Positions 56,251 through 64,000 of a stretch of 64,000 bases of DNA are shown in pieces. Origin of the DNA: Nitrospira_E sp052156535 (GTDB taxonomy: Bacteria; Nitrospirota; Nitrospiria; Nitrospirales; UBA8639); assembly GCF_052156535.1 (NCBI RefSeq), contig NZ_JBQKUP010000024.1, positions 45,865-109,864 on the forward strand. The letters run 5' to 3'. The first letter of the stretch is position 1; each line of letters begins with the position of its first letter. Position numbers and translations under genes: made by a program. Under the pieces are notes generated by a model that was not told the DNA's origin, did no database searches, and worked only from the letters and a program-made list of their open reading frames with translations.

Positions 56251-57537
56251 ATGACTGAACCCACGATCATCTGCCCGCAGTGTAAAACGGAAATCAAACT
56301 GACTGAGTCGCTCGCGGCCCCTCTTCTCGAAGCCACCAAGCGGGACTTCGAGCAACGACTTGCTCAAAAAGATGCTGATGCCGCCAAGCGGGATTCAGCC
56401 TTGCGTGAGCGCGAAGCTCTGCTGGCCAAATCGCAGGAAAGGTTCGAAGAGCAAGTGGCTGACAAGCTAAAACTCGAACGCAGCAAAATTGTGGCGGAAG
56501 AAGCGAGAAAAGCCAGGCTGGCGCTCTCGAATGATCTCGATCAGAAATCTAAAGAAATACATGAGATTCAAGAAATTCTTAAACAAAAGGATGAGAAGCT
56601 TGCGGAAGCACAAAAAGTTCAAGCCGATCTGCTCCGAAAGCAACGGGAACTGGATGACGCCAAACGCGAATTGGATCTCACCATAGAAAAGCGCGTGCAG
56701 GAGGGACTCACCGCCACCAGGGATCAGGCCAAAAAAGAAGCCGAAGAAGGGCTCAAATTTAAAGTCATGGAGAAAGAACAGACCATTGCATCCATGCAAA
56801 AACAAATTGAAGAACTCAAGCGTCGTGCTGAACAGGGGTCCCAACAACTTCAGGGCGAAGTCCAGGAGCTCGAACTCGAGGCCATGCTCACCTCGAAATT
56901 CCCCCTGGATCAGATTTCACCCGTGGCCAAAGGCGAGCATGGCGGTGATGTGCTGCACCGGGTTGCCAGCTCAGTCGGCCAAGCCTGCGGAACCATCTTG
57001 TGGGAATCGAAGAGAACCAAGAACTGGAGTGATGGCTGGCTCATCAAGTTACGTGAGGATCAGCGGCAGGCCAAAGCTGAAATCGCGATCATCGTCAGCC
57101 AGGCCCTACCCAAAGAAGTGGAAACATTCGAATTCATCGACGGCGTCTGGGTCACTCATCCCAAAGTCGCCCTGCCGCTGGCCATTGCCATGCGTAATAC
57201 GCTCATGGAGGTGGCTGGCGCCCGTCAGGCCTCGGAAGGGCAGCAAACCAAAATGGAAATGGTCTATCAGTATTTGATGGGTCCGCGCTTCCGGCAACGG
57301 GTTCAAGCGATCGTCGAAGGGTTCTCTTCAATGAAGGAGGATCTTGATAAGGAGCGAAAAGTCATCATGAAGCAATGGGCTAAACGTGAAGAGCAAATTG
57401 ATCGGGTGATGATGGCGACCGTGGGCATGTATGGGGACCTGCAAGGCATCGCCGGGAAAACGTTGCAGGAAATTGAAGGGCTGGAACTCCAGGCTTTAGA
57501 CGCGCCCAAGGACGAACCCGACAGAAAATTATTGTAA
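56251..57537 (+). CDS. DUF2130 protein (zinc-ribbon start, coiled coil, nuclease-like end)
   Basis: This 428-residue protein has an N-terminal zinc-ribbon motif (CPQC near 9-12), a coiled coil (~25-210, rich in Glu/Lys) and a C-terminal DUF2130 domain (~225-420). The latter includes GEHGGDVLHRV and ILWESKRTKNWSDGW, with D...ExK positions resembling a PD-(D/E)XK nuclease, as predicted for the family. No function is established experimentally, to my knowledge. It lies just after the TIR remnant. Confidence 0.85.
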   Translation: MTEPTIICPQCKTEIKLTESLAAPLLEATKRDFEQRLAQKDADAAKRDSALREREALLAKSQERFEEQVADKLKLERSKIVAEEARKARLALSNDLDQKSKEIHEIQEILKQKDEKLAEAQKVQADLLRKQRELDDAKRELDLTIEKRVQEGLTATRDQAKKEAEEGLKFKVMEKEQTIASMQKQIEELKRRAEQGSQQLQGEVQELELEAMLTSKFPLDQISPVAKGEHGGDVLHRVASSVGQACGTILWESKRTKNWSDGWLIKLREDQRQAKAEIAIIVSQALPKEVETFEFIDGVWVTHPKVALPLAIAMRNTLMEVAGARQASEGQQTKMEMVYQYLMGPRFRQRVQAIVEGFSSMKEDLDKERKVIMKQWAKREEQIDRVMMATVGMYGDLQGIAGKTLQEIEGLELQALDAPKDEPDRKLL

Positions 57538-58034
57538 ACCCTTACTCCCTCTTCTGCTGCCATCAAAAGGCACTTGGCCTTAATACGATGAAGCCGGCAT
57601 GGACTTCCACGCCAGGATCTTATCGTTAGATTGCAGCATGCTCCTGAATCCTCGTGCGATTCACCGACATTTCCCCCTTGCATGACCCCATCGTTTCTGG
57701 CTTCTGTTGTATTGCCTTCGGGCCTGGACTGTCTAATATTTGGTTCGTTGTCGCGCCAAATCTTCTCCTTTCTTAACAATCCAGAAAACTGCAAATGACC
57801 GAAGGGGTTCCGTTCCAGTGTCCTCCCATTGCGGCCTCACAACGCAGGATCCTGATTTGGGGAAATTTGGGCATCTGCGCTGTTAAAGGAGTGATGCAAA
57901 TTGCCTCACTTTCATGCTTGAAAGAAGAAAACCTTGGGTAAATACCACTTTTTACGCTGGCACGCTATTTGGAATGACCTATCAAAACAGGGGCATCAGT
58001 CAGGTCTATATCACCAACAAAGGAGACAGTCCTA
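57538..58034. other. Intergenic gap before the cytochrome cluster
   Basis: About 500 bases that should contain the promoter of the plus-strand haem-protein run. No repeat, terminator or small gene could be supported. The AAGGAG at about 58018-58023 serves the first cytochrome gene. Confidence 0.35.
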
Positions 58035-58502
58035 ATGCAAATAATATTTTGGCAAAAGATTCAATGGAGAGTCTGGATCATCGTTGCCACGGTTTCTTTG
58101 GTCTGTGCTTCGGCTTGGGCGGGCAGTGCCGGAGATCTTCAGCCCCGGGTCCCATCCGATCGTATGGAACAGGCGCTGTCTTTTACGAATCCCTTCACCC
58201 CCACCGAGGAATTTATTGCGAGTGGGAAAAAACTCTATGAAGGGAAAGGCTGGTGTGCCTTTTGCCATGGCTGGGAGGGAACAGGGGCACCGACCGCCGG
58301 TCGAACCTTTCCTCCTGATGTCAAAATGCCAACCAATTTTGCAGATGCGGCATGGCAGGCAGCCAGAAGTGATGGGGAACTATTCTGGGTTCTGATTCAT
58401 GGGAGTCATGGGACCGATATGGTGGCATACATGCCGCAGTATATTACGGATAAGGAGGCCTGGCAGATCATCGCCTATATCCGAACCTTCGGAGGAACAT
58501 AA
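58035..58502 (+). CDS. Periplasmic monohaem c-type cytochrome
   Basis: This 155-residue protein has a Sec signal (VSLVCASAWAGS) and one haem motif CAFCHG near ~76. A distal Met ligand could be in MVAYMPQY. It resembles the 59286 protein (both have PRVP[SA]D, then KKLYEGKGWC/KSIYEGKGGC), so the two are paralogues. AAGGAG supports the ATG. It heads a plus-strand series of haem proteins. Confidence 0.93.
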   Translation: MQIIFWQKIQWRVWIIVATVSLVCASAWAGSAGDLQPRVPSDRMEQALSFTNPFTPTEEFIASGKKLYEGKGWCAFCHGWEGTGAPTAGRTFPPDVKMPTNFADAAWQAARSDGELFWVLIHGSHGTDMVAYMPQYITDKEAWQIIAYIRTFGGT

Positions 58503-58592
58503 TGGTGCATCGATGTTTAACAGAATACACCCAGTCGTGTGAAAGGATTTCATCTCTTAGTCATAATATATACATATAGAGGGAGGGACATC

Positions 58593-59189
58593 ATGCGGGA
58601 ACAACAATTCAGAACAAGTCAGATGGTAGGGTTTGCCGCTCTTCTGTTGGCGGTAGCTGGGGGATGTAGTCATTACGGAAACCACGAAATATCCAAGACG
58701 GCCAAGGCGACCATTCAAGGCTGCACGGATCCGGCCATTACGGGAACCGCCACTCTCAAAGAATTTGAATCTGAAGAAGGCATCAAAAAACTGTATGTCC
58801 AGATGGAGGTCAAGGGATTAAAGGACGGGAAGCATGCGGTCCATATTCATGAGGTTGCCAGTTGTCAGCCGTGTGGAGCTGCGAAGGGCCATCATGATCC
58901 CGGACCCTTTGGCAAATCCACACCTGACGCGCCGGACTTCAATCATCCCTTCCACATGGGGGATTTGGTCAATATCACGGTAGTCAACGGAGTGGGGAAA
59001 CTGCATGCGGTAACCACCCGGGTTGCGTTATCGGATGGCCGGTTGAGCGTGTTTGATGAAGATGGCAGTTCATTCATCATCCACACCAATGAAGACCTCT
59101 ATTGCGATCAGGATAGCGAACTCAATCCGGGATGTGCCGGTGGGGCTCGTGATGCCTGCGGAATCATTGAACCGGTAACCTCGATGTAG
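58593..59189 (+). CDS. sodC: Cu/Zn superoxide dismutase-like lipoprotein
   Basis: This 198-residue exported protein has a lipoprotein signal ending AVAGGC (Cys ~25). Copper ligands appear as HAVHIHE, HHDPG and FIIHTNED; the Cys pair SC...DAC and GARDACGIIE close the family fold. It disproportionates superoxide in the periplasm. The start is ATG 58593 with GGGAGGG upstream. It lies between two cytochrome genes, where oxygen radicals may leak from electron transfer. Confidence 0.92.
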   Translation: MREQQFRTSQMVGFAALLLAVAGGCSHYGNHEISKTAKATIQGCTDPAITGTATLKEFESEEGIKKLYVQMEVKGLKDGKHAVHIHEVASCQPCGAAKGHHDPGPFGKSTPDAPDFNHPFHMGDLVNITVVNGVGKLHAVTTRVALSDGRLSVFDEDGSSFIIHTNEDLYCDQDSELNPGCAGGARDACGIIEPVTSM

Positions 59190-59285
59190 GCGGAACGTCC
59201 TAGATGACCCTGGATGGATATGAAGGAGTTGTATTGGCCTCATGTCGTTGTCGAATGCAGAGAAGGAAAAACACAAGGAGGGACA

Positions 59286-59810
59286 ATGAGACAGGCATTT
59301 CGATGGGCGAGTGGACTCATCTTAGCGCTGGTGGTGAGTGGATCCCAGGTGTTGGCTCAAGAACATGGGCACCAACAGATGATGAAGCCCCGGGTCCCCG
59401 CGGATAAGCTGGCTGAAGCCAGAGCGCTGCAGAGCCCGTTGCCGTCCTCACCGGACATTATCGAAAAAGGCAAATCGATATATGAAGGGAAGGGTGGATG
59501 CGTCAATTGTCATGGGGTGAGTGGACGGGGCGATGGCCCGGGTGCGGCGACTCTTAACCCTCCGCCTCGTGTACTCCGGTCACATGGGTTTTGGGGACAT
59601 CGGTCGGAAGGGGAAATTTTTTGGGTGATCAAATATGGATCATCGGGGACCGGGATGATTCCTTTTGGTGGAATGCTTTCGGATGAAGAAATATGGACCG
59701 TGATGCAATATGAGGAAAGTTTTTCCGGAGGATCCCATGGTGGAAGAGGAGGTCCTCAGGGAGGCGGACGGCACCAGGGCCGTGGCAAGATGATGCACGA
59801 CATGCAATGA
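59286..59810 (+). CDS. Periplasmic monohaem c-type cytochrome with Gly/His tail
   Basis: This 174-residue protein has a Sec signal (GLILALVVSGSQVLAQ) and one CVNCHG haem motif at ~79, with GMIPFGGML as a candidate for the Met ligand. It is a paralogue of the 58035 protein. The C-terminus (~150-174) is rich in Gly, His and Gln (SGGSHGGRGGPQGGGRHQG), a candidate metal-binding tail. AAGGAGGG, three bases before the ATG, decides the start. Confidence 0.92.
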   Translation: MRQAFRWASGLILALVVSGSQVLAQEHGHQQMMKPRVPADKLAEARALQSPLPSSPDIIEKGKSIYEGKGGCVNCHGVSGRGDGPGAATLNPPPRVLRSHGFWGHRSEGEIFWVIKYGSSGTGMIPFGGMLSDEEIWTVMQYEESFSGGSHGGRGGPQGGGRHQGRGKMMHDMQ

Positions 59811-59835
59811 AGCAGAAGAAAGGAAGGCGATAAGG

Positions 59836-60528
59836 TTGAATGTTTTTGGGAAAGAGATTAAAAAAACATGCGGGTTCATTAATGGAGCCGTTCTCCTTGG
59901 CTGGCTCCTGGCAGGTATTTTGGTTCCCGCAAGGGCGGCCGACCTCAAGAATGAGGGAGAAGGCATCGTACAATCCACCTGTGTGGGGTGCCATCGAATT
60001 CAGGGTGCGCCAATGCCGCGCTCCACCAAACAAGCGCCTGACCTGATCTGGGCGGGGAATAAATATCAGCGAGCCTGGTTGGTTGCCTGGCTGGAAAACC
60101 CCAAAGAAAAACTCTATCCGGTCGGCTACGATTTCAAGTTCAAACGCAAGGGTCGACATCTTGCGCTGTCATCTGGTGAAGCGGAACAGGTGGCTGATTT
60201 TTTGAGCACGCTGAAAGATGGGAGAATCACCGAAGGCATCATGAAGCCGGGCAAACCGGACGAAATCGCGCGGGGCGAGCAACTCTATCGTGAGCATGTC
60301 TGTCAGAATTGCCATTGGACGCCGGCGGACAACCGTCGTGGCTATACGGGCGGGACGTCCAGTACCTCTTTCGTCAATATGGGGAATCGTCTCCAGGCCG
60401 ATTGGGTGTATCGTTTCAATCTGAACCCTGATGACTTTGTTCCAGAGAGTGGAGCGTATATTCCCAATCCTGCGCTTCCGGAGAAGGATATTTATGCCAT
60501 CACGGCGTACATGATGACGTTCAAATAA
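59836..60528 (+). CDS. Dihaem c-type cytochrome
   Basis: This 230-residue protein has a Sec signal (VLLGWLLAGILVPARAA) and two haem motifs: CVGCH near ~53 and CQNCH near ~157. Each half resembles a small class I cytochrome c. It probably acts in periplasmic electron transfer with its neighbours. The start is TTG 59836, since AGGAAGG lies upstream and no in-frame ATG precedes the signal peptide. Confidence 0.92.
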   Translation: MNVFGKEIKKTCGFINGAVLLGWLLAGILVPARAADLKNEGEGIVQSTCVGCHRIQGAPMPRSTKQAPDLIWAGNKYQRAWLVAWLENPKEKLYPVGYDFKFKRKGRHLALSSGEAEQVADFLSTLKDGRITEGIMKPGKPDEIARGEQLYREHVCQNCHWTPADNRRGYTGGTSSTSFVNMGNRLQADWVYRFNLNPDDFVPESGAYIPNPALPEKDIYAITAYMMTFK

Positions 60529-60559
60529 TCATCACAGTGATGGTCGAGGAGGGTGAGAG

Positions 60560-60943
60560 ATGATCAGACGGGTAGATCGGGTGAATTCCGGAAACCAGAA
60601 AACGAATGGTTTCATCCTGTGGGTAGGGGTCGTAATAGGAATCATGATGGCCGGTCTCGCTGTTGCCGAAGCCGCCGATATCGAAAAAGGCAAAACATTG
60701 TTTCGACAGTCCTGTGGCCATTGTCACGGATTAGACGGGAAAGGTGACGGAGAAATGGGTGGATACTTAAACCCTCCTCCCGCCAATCTGGCCAGTGAAC
60801 AAACCCAGTCTCAGTCTGACGCTGATCTTAAAGCCGTGATCATGAACGGTCGGTCAGGCACCGCAATGGTAGGATTTGAAGGAGCCCTAGATGAAGCGCA
60901 ATTTGCCGATCTCCTGGCCTACCTCCGTTCCCTGAAACGGTAA
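60560..60943 (+). CDS. Small monohaem c-type cytochrome
   Basis: This 127-residue protein has an N-terminal membrane or signal segment (FILWVGVVIGIMMAGLAVAEA) and one CGHCHG haem motif near ~55. The motif NPPPANL and the final FADLLAYLRSLK helix are class I cytochrome features. GGAGGGTGAGAG precedes the ATG. It follows the dihaem cytochrome gene by 31 bases. Confidence 0.93.
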   Translation: MIRRVDRVNSGNQKTNGFILWVGVVIGIMMAGLAVAEAADIEKGKTLFRQSCGHCHGLDGKGDGEMGGYLNPPPANLASEQTQSQSDADLKAVIMNGRSGTAMVGFEGALDEAQFADLLAYLRSLKR

Positions 60944-61005
60944 ATATCCTGTGTGAATGTACAGGCTCTCAATAAACCGAAGGATCCCATAAAGAGGAGG
61001 CCGCC

Positions 61006-61620
61006 ATGATTGCCAGAGATATCTCCTGTTCATTCGGTTTGTTGCTCGGTGTGGTGATCACAGGAGTGGTGGTGTTCATGGGGCCCGCCACGGCCGATAC
61101 CGGCGAACGGGAAAAGGGTGCTGTGAAGGTCACTGCTGCATTCCTGAAAGAGTTGGGTGAGGCGATGACCCGGGAAATGACGAAAGGTGGTCCGATGGAG
61201 GCCATCAAGGTCTGTGCGGAATTAGCGCCGGAAATTGCCAACCGCTTGTCTCGGGAAAACGGGTGGCGGGTGACTCGCGTGGGAACACGCGTGCGGAATC
61301 CATTGCTCGGCATGCCGGATGCGTGGGAACAGCGCATCCTCGAAGGATTTGCTGCGCGGGCCGCAAAGGGTGAAACGTTCGCCGGCATGAGTCATGGGGA
61401 GGTGGTGTCGGAACCGGGAGGACAGTACTATCGGTTCATGAAGCCTATTCCCATCCAGCCAAAATGTCTGCTCTGTCATGGGCCAATAGAGACGATGCCG
61501 GAATCGATCAAGACACTATTAAAGCAGCACTATCCCTTCGATGCTGCCACTGGTTACCAAGTCGGAGACTTGCGTGGGGCAGTCAGTATTAAGCAGCCAC
61601 TTGGCCAGCCAAACCGCTAA
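61006..61620 (+). CDS. DUF3365 haem-binding sensor-like protein
   Basis: This 204-residue exported protein has a Sec signal (LLLGVVITGVVVFMGPATA) and a DUF3365/Tll0287-like domain with the pattern VCAELAPEIANRLS and VGTRVRNPLLGMPDAWE. The haem motif is CLLCHG near ~152. Such domains occur as sensors or electron carriers. GAGGAGG upstream supports the ATG. It belongs to the cytochrome run. Confidence 0.88.
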   Translation: MIARDISCSFGLLLGVVITGVVVFMGPATADTGEREKGAVKVTAAFLKELGEAMTREMTKGGPMEAIKVCAELAPEIANRLSRENGWRVTRVGTRVRNPLLGMPDAWEQRILEGFAARAAKGETFAGMSHGEVVSEPGGQYYRFMKPIPIQPKCLLCHGPIETMPESIKTLLKQHYPFDAATGYQVGDLRGAVSIKQPLGQPNR

Positions 61621-61671
61621 GCCAAATGGATTTGGCCAATTGGCCGCCACATCATGAAAAAGGAGAAAGGC

Positions 61672-62163
61672 ATGAAACGGGAAAAGGTCTGGGCCGGAAT
61701 AACTCTGGTTTCCTTGTTATTGTCGGGCGTTGGTTTCACGACCGCAGAGACCAATCATTCCGGCGGACACAAGCCCGGACACGAGATATCGAAAGTCCCG
61801 GTGACAAAGCGCATGGCCTTGGATATCCCTCCGGCTGCGAAGGAGGGGTTGAAATTGACCATGCGGGAGCATCTTGAAGCCATTGATGCCATTGTTGGCG
61901 CATTAGGGCGAGAAGATTTTGCCGGGGCGGCTACTCTGACAAATGAGGAACTGGGCTTCCCGAAACACCATGTGGCCATGCAGCGTGAGCAGGGTGTCAC
62001 ATTCCCGCCGGAATACCATGAGCTGGCGATGGCACATCATCAGGCTGCGGAAGCGCTGGGCGCAGTGATCCCGACCAAAGACCTCAAGCAGATTCTCCCT
62101 CATCTCGAACAAACCATCCACGCTTGCGTGAAATGTCATCAAGTCTTTCGCTTGCAGAATTAA
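61672..62163 (+). CDS. Small cytochrome c'-like protein with C-terminal haem motif
   Basis: This ~163-residue exported protein has a Sec signal (AGITLVSLLLSGVGFTTAE). Its single haem motif CVKCHQ lies at the C-terminus, as in cytochrome c' (four-helix) proteins. Helical segments between ~50 and ~150 fit this fold. ATG 61672 is preferred over 61654 because AAGGAGAAAGGC lies just upstream of it. Confidence 0.85.
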   Translation: MKREKVWAGITLVSLLLSGVGFTTAETNHSGGHKPGHEISKVPVTKRMALDIPPAAKEGLKLTMREHLEAIDAIVGALGREDFAGAATLTNEELGFPKHHVAMQREQGVTFPPEYHELAMAHHQAAEALGAVIPTKDLKQILPHLEQTIHACVKCHQVFRLQN

Positions 62164-62289
62164 TGCAAATTTGTGCGCTAATTATTGTTTCTCTTCCGGG
62201 TAAAGACTAGAATTCTTGCCTTAATTTGTCATGCCTGCTGGGTGTTGGCAGGTATTTTCCCACAACCATTCCGGAAGTGACCCGACTTC

Positions 62290-63018
62290 ATGACGAATAC
62301 CCATTACGGTTATGCCATCCTGGCCAGTCTCCTCGCGGCCGGGGTCACGACCACAGGCCTCTATGTCATTCGCCGGTTTGGAACATGGGGACAATACAAT
62401 GCCACCTATTTTTCCTGTTTCGCGGCAGGTGTGCTGATTTCGGTAGCCTTCCTCCATATCATTCCTCATGCCTTCCACATGAATGACCAGGCGCCCGGGT
62501 ATTTGTTGGCGGGCTATCTGGCCTTTCACCTCATCAACCGGTTCATTCATGCCTATGTCTGCGATAGCACTCCCGACACAGCCATTGGACTGATTCCTCT
62601 GCTCGGTATCGGCCTGCATTCGACGTTGGATGGAGTGGTATATGCCATCACGTTTAGCGTCAGCGTCTTAACCGGAACGTTAGCGGGTATCGGTATGGTC
62701 TTGCATGAGTTTCCGGAGGGGATTGTCACCTATGTGCTATTACTTCGCAGCGGGTTCAGTCCAAAAAAGTCGTGGCTGTTTGCCTTTCTGGCTGCGGCCC
62801 TGACCACACCGATTGGAACATTGTTGGCTATCCCTATGATCCATGAGATCAATGAGCCCGTCCTCGGCGCGCTGCTGGCGGTTTCAGCCGGGGCGTTTGT
62901 GTATGTGGGAGCCACGCATCTTCTGCCCTTAGCCGAGCGGGAAGACCGTCCCTACAGTCTGGCCGCCATGGGAGGCGGCGTTGTGGTTGCCCTCGGCATC
63001 ATCCTCACTCACGGTTAA
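62290..63018 (+). CDS. ZIP-family metal transporter
   Basis: This 242-residue integral membrane protein has eight hydrophobic segments. Metal-site motifs of the ZIP family are visible: HSTLDGVVYA near ~114-123 and HEFPEGIV near ~140-147, in transmembrane helices 4 and 5, and HIIPHAFHM near ~56-64. It should carry Zn2+ or Fe2+ into the cytoplasm. It ends the plus-strand series; a link to the haem proteins or SodC is plausible but unproven. About 270 bases without a gene follow. Confidence 0.93.
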   Translation: MTNTHYGYAILASLLAAGVTTTGLYVIRRFGTWGQYNATYFSCFAAGVLISVAFLHIIPHAFHMNDQAPGYLLAGYLAFHLINRFIHAYVCDSTPDTAIGLIPLLGIGLHSTLDGVVYAITFSVSVLTGTLAGIGMVLHEFPEGIVTYVLLLRSGFSPKKSWLFAFLAAALTTPIGTLLAIPMIHEINEPVLGALLAVSAGAFVYVGATHLLPLAEREDRPYSLAAMGGGVVVALGIILTHG

Positions 63019-63295
63019 TTCCCCTAAAACCCATCTCGACCTTTCTTTTGTCTATCAACCCAATGGCCCGATTGCTAGTGCGACCTATGCTTTATTCCGC
63101 GGCTTGGCTACGATTTCGTGGAAAAAGTGGGGAAGTCTTCATCTGGGGAGATGAACTGGTATAAACAAAGAAATGGCAGAAAAGCCTTCTCTAAGCCTGT
63201 CCAGACACGGAGGACACCTGGTATTGCCACAAGAAATATCTTAACGGAAATTGTCTTTCCAACTAATACTTAAAAAGCAGTTGTCCTGACCCTGA

Positions 63296-64000
63296 TTATA
63301 AACCCTCTTTATCCACAAGGGTTTCGAGAATTTCGTTCACATTGTTAATTAAACCAATGGTAGTTGGATGTTTCTCCCCAAGGGTACGTTTTGCAAGGAT
63401 CAATGCCTGGTCTAAAAGGGTTCTAGCCGCCGCTAAGTCTCCCTGGTCTTTTTCGATTAGGGCAAGATTGCTCATGAAATAAATTAAACTGGGATGTCCT
63501 TCCTCGGTAATCCGCTTAGCTAAGGCTAAGGTGTGTTCTTGAAGAGTGCGGGACCCTGCTAAGTCTCCCTGGGCCTTTTGAATCTGGGCAAGATTATTCA
63601 TGGAGCTCAGGGTGGCGGGATGTTCTTCACCTAAGATTCGCTTGTGGAGGGCCAAGGTCTGTTCCTGCAGGGCGCGGGCCGCGGCGAAGTCTCCTTGGGC
63701 TTGAAGGGTTTGGGCGAGATTATTCATGGAGCTCAGGGTGGCAGGATGTTCTTCACCTAAGATTCGCTTGTGGAGGGCCAAGGTCTGTTCCTGCAGGGCG
63801 CGGGCTGCGGCGAAGTCTCCTTGGGTTTGAAGTATCGTGGCGAGGTTATTCATGGAGGTCAGGGTTTCAGGATGTCCTTCGCCTAAGATCCGTTTGCGGA
63901 GGGCCAAGGTCTGTTCCTGCAGGGCGCGGGCCGCGGCGAAGTCTCCTTGGGCTTGAAGTATCGTGGCGAGGTTATTCATGGAGGTCAGGGTGGCAGGATG
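63296..64000 (-). CDS. TPR-repeat protein, C-terminal part (5' end outside window)
   Basis: The visible part is at least 234 codons of 42-residue kinesin-light-chain-type TPR repeats (MNNLA..L..QGD[FL]AAAR.L...ALA.[RK]RILGE.HP.TL). The repeats close to the window edge are nearly identical at DNA level over 126-bp units, while the last two have diverged. Such proteins bind other proteins; an N-terminal effector domain (NB-ARC or CHAT, for example) may lie beyond base 64000. The frame is open through the window end. Confidence 0.9.
   Translation of the reverse strand, partial: HPATLTSMNNLATILQAQGDFAAARALQEQTLALRKRILGEGHPETLTSMNNLATILQTQGDFAAARALQEQTLALHKRILGEEHPATLSSMNNLAQTLQAQGDFAAARALQEQTLALHKRILGEEHPATLSSMNNLAQIQKAQGDLAGSRTLQEHTLALAKRITEEGHPSLIYFMSNLALIEKDQGDLAAARTLLDQALILAKRTLGEKHPTTIGLINNVNEILETLVDKEGL

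Noticed and set aside
63171..63295. Possible tRNA or small RNA between the ZIP and TPR genes
   Set aside because: No cloverleaf, CCA end or strong hairpin could be drawn from the sequence.

Overview
The window looks like a chromosomal segment of a Gram-negative, environmental bacterium. The best guess is a Nitrospira-like member of the Nitrospirota. This rests on the gene mix (pyruvate phosphate dikinase, many small c-type cytochromes, DUF4398 lipoproteins, a CADD/PqqC-like oxygenase, dispersed REP-like palindromes built on 'CTTCGACTCCGCTCAGG') and on moderate GC. It is an inference, because no rRNA or other marker gene is present. No tRNA, rRNA or CRISPR array was seen.

Layout. 1-5.8 kb: housekeeping genes (end of ppdK, ribD, an EcsC-family protein, an exported esterase, a membrane metal-dependent hydrolase) separated by REP-like repeats. 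6.2-13.7 kb (minus): a two-gene accessory module, made of a RecB-like nuclease/SF1 helicase and a Rad50-like zinc-hook ATPase that ends in two LexA/S24-like domains. 14.4-22.1 kb: envelope genes (M48 peptidase, two YkuD L,D-transpeptidases, a DUF4398-type lipoprotein split by an in-frame stop, a 38-residue peptide gene, a YkgJ-type cysteine cluster protein, a UPF0114 protein). 22.6-35.0 kb (minus): four consecutive genes for exported proteins, namely an NHL beta-propeller, a TPR/CsgG-like lipoprotein, a 2143-residue Rhs/YD-repeat protein and a FlgT-like protein. This is the strongest candidate for an undescribed surface or secretion system.

35.5-42.5 kb: a leaderless subtilase with a P-domain, a divergent gene resembling its propeptide, a second lipoprotein/L,D-transpeptidase cassette, and a decayed IS3-family element with recognisable ends. 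43-52 kb: mostly ordinary single genes (CADD-like oxygenase, CBS protein, MscS channel, response regulator, two methyltransferases around a BaiN/HI0933-type flavoprotein, a DksA/TraR zinc finger, beta-carbonic anhydrase, a nitrobindin-like protein, an SDR). 52.2-57.5 kb: a defence-type island of TIR protein, DNA methylase, restriction endonuclease, a TIR gene remnant and a DUF2130 protein. The methylase/nuclease pair lies between two copies of the 3' end of the TIR gene, which marks it as an insertion.

58-63 kb: a plus-strand run of six small haem proteins (seven CXXCH motifs) with a Cu/Zn superoxide dismutase lipoprotein and a ZIP transporter. The window closes inside a TPR protein whose 126-bp repeats are almost identical at the DNA level.

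Start sites were moved from the longest reading frame where a Shine-Dalgarno sequence, a signal peptide or a paralogue supported it. Residue positions are approximate unless stated as counted.
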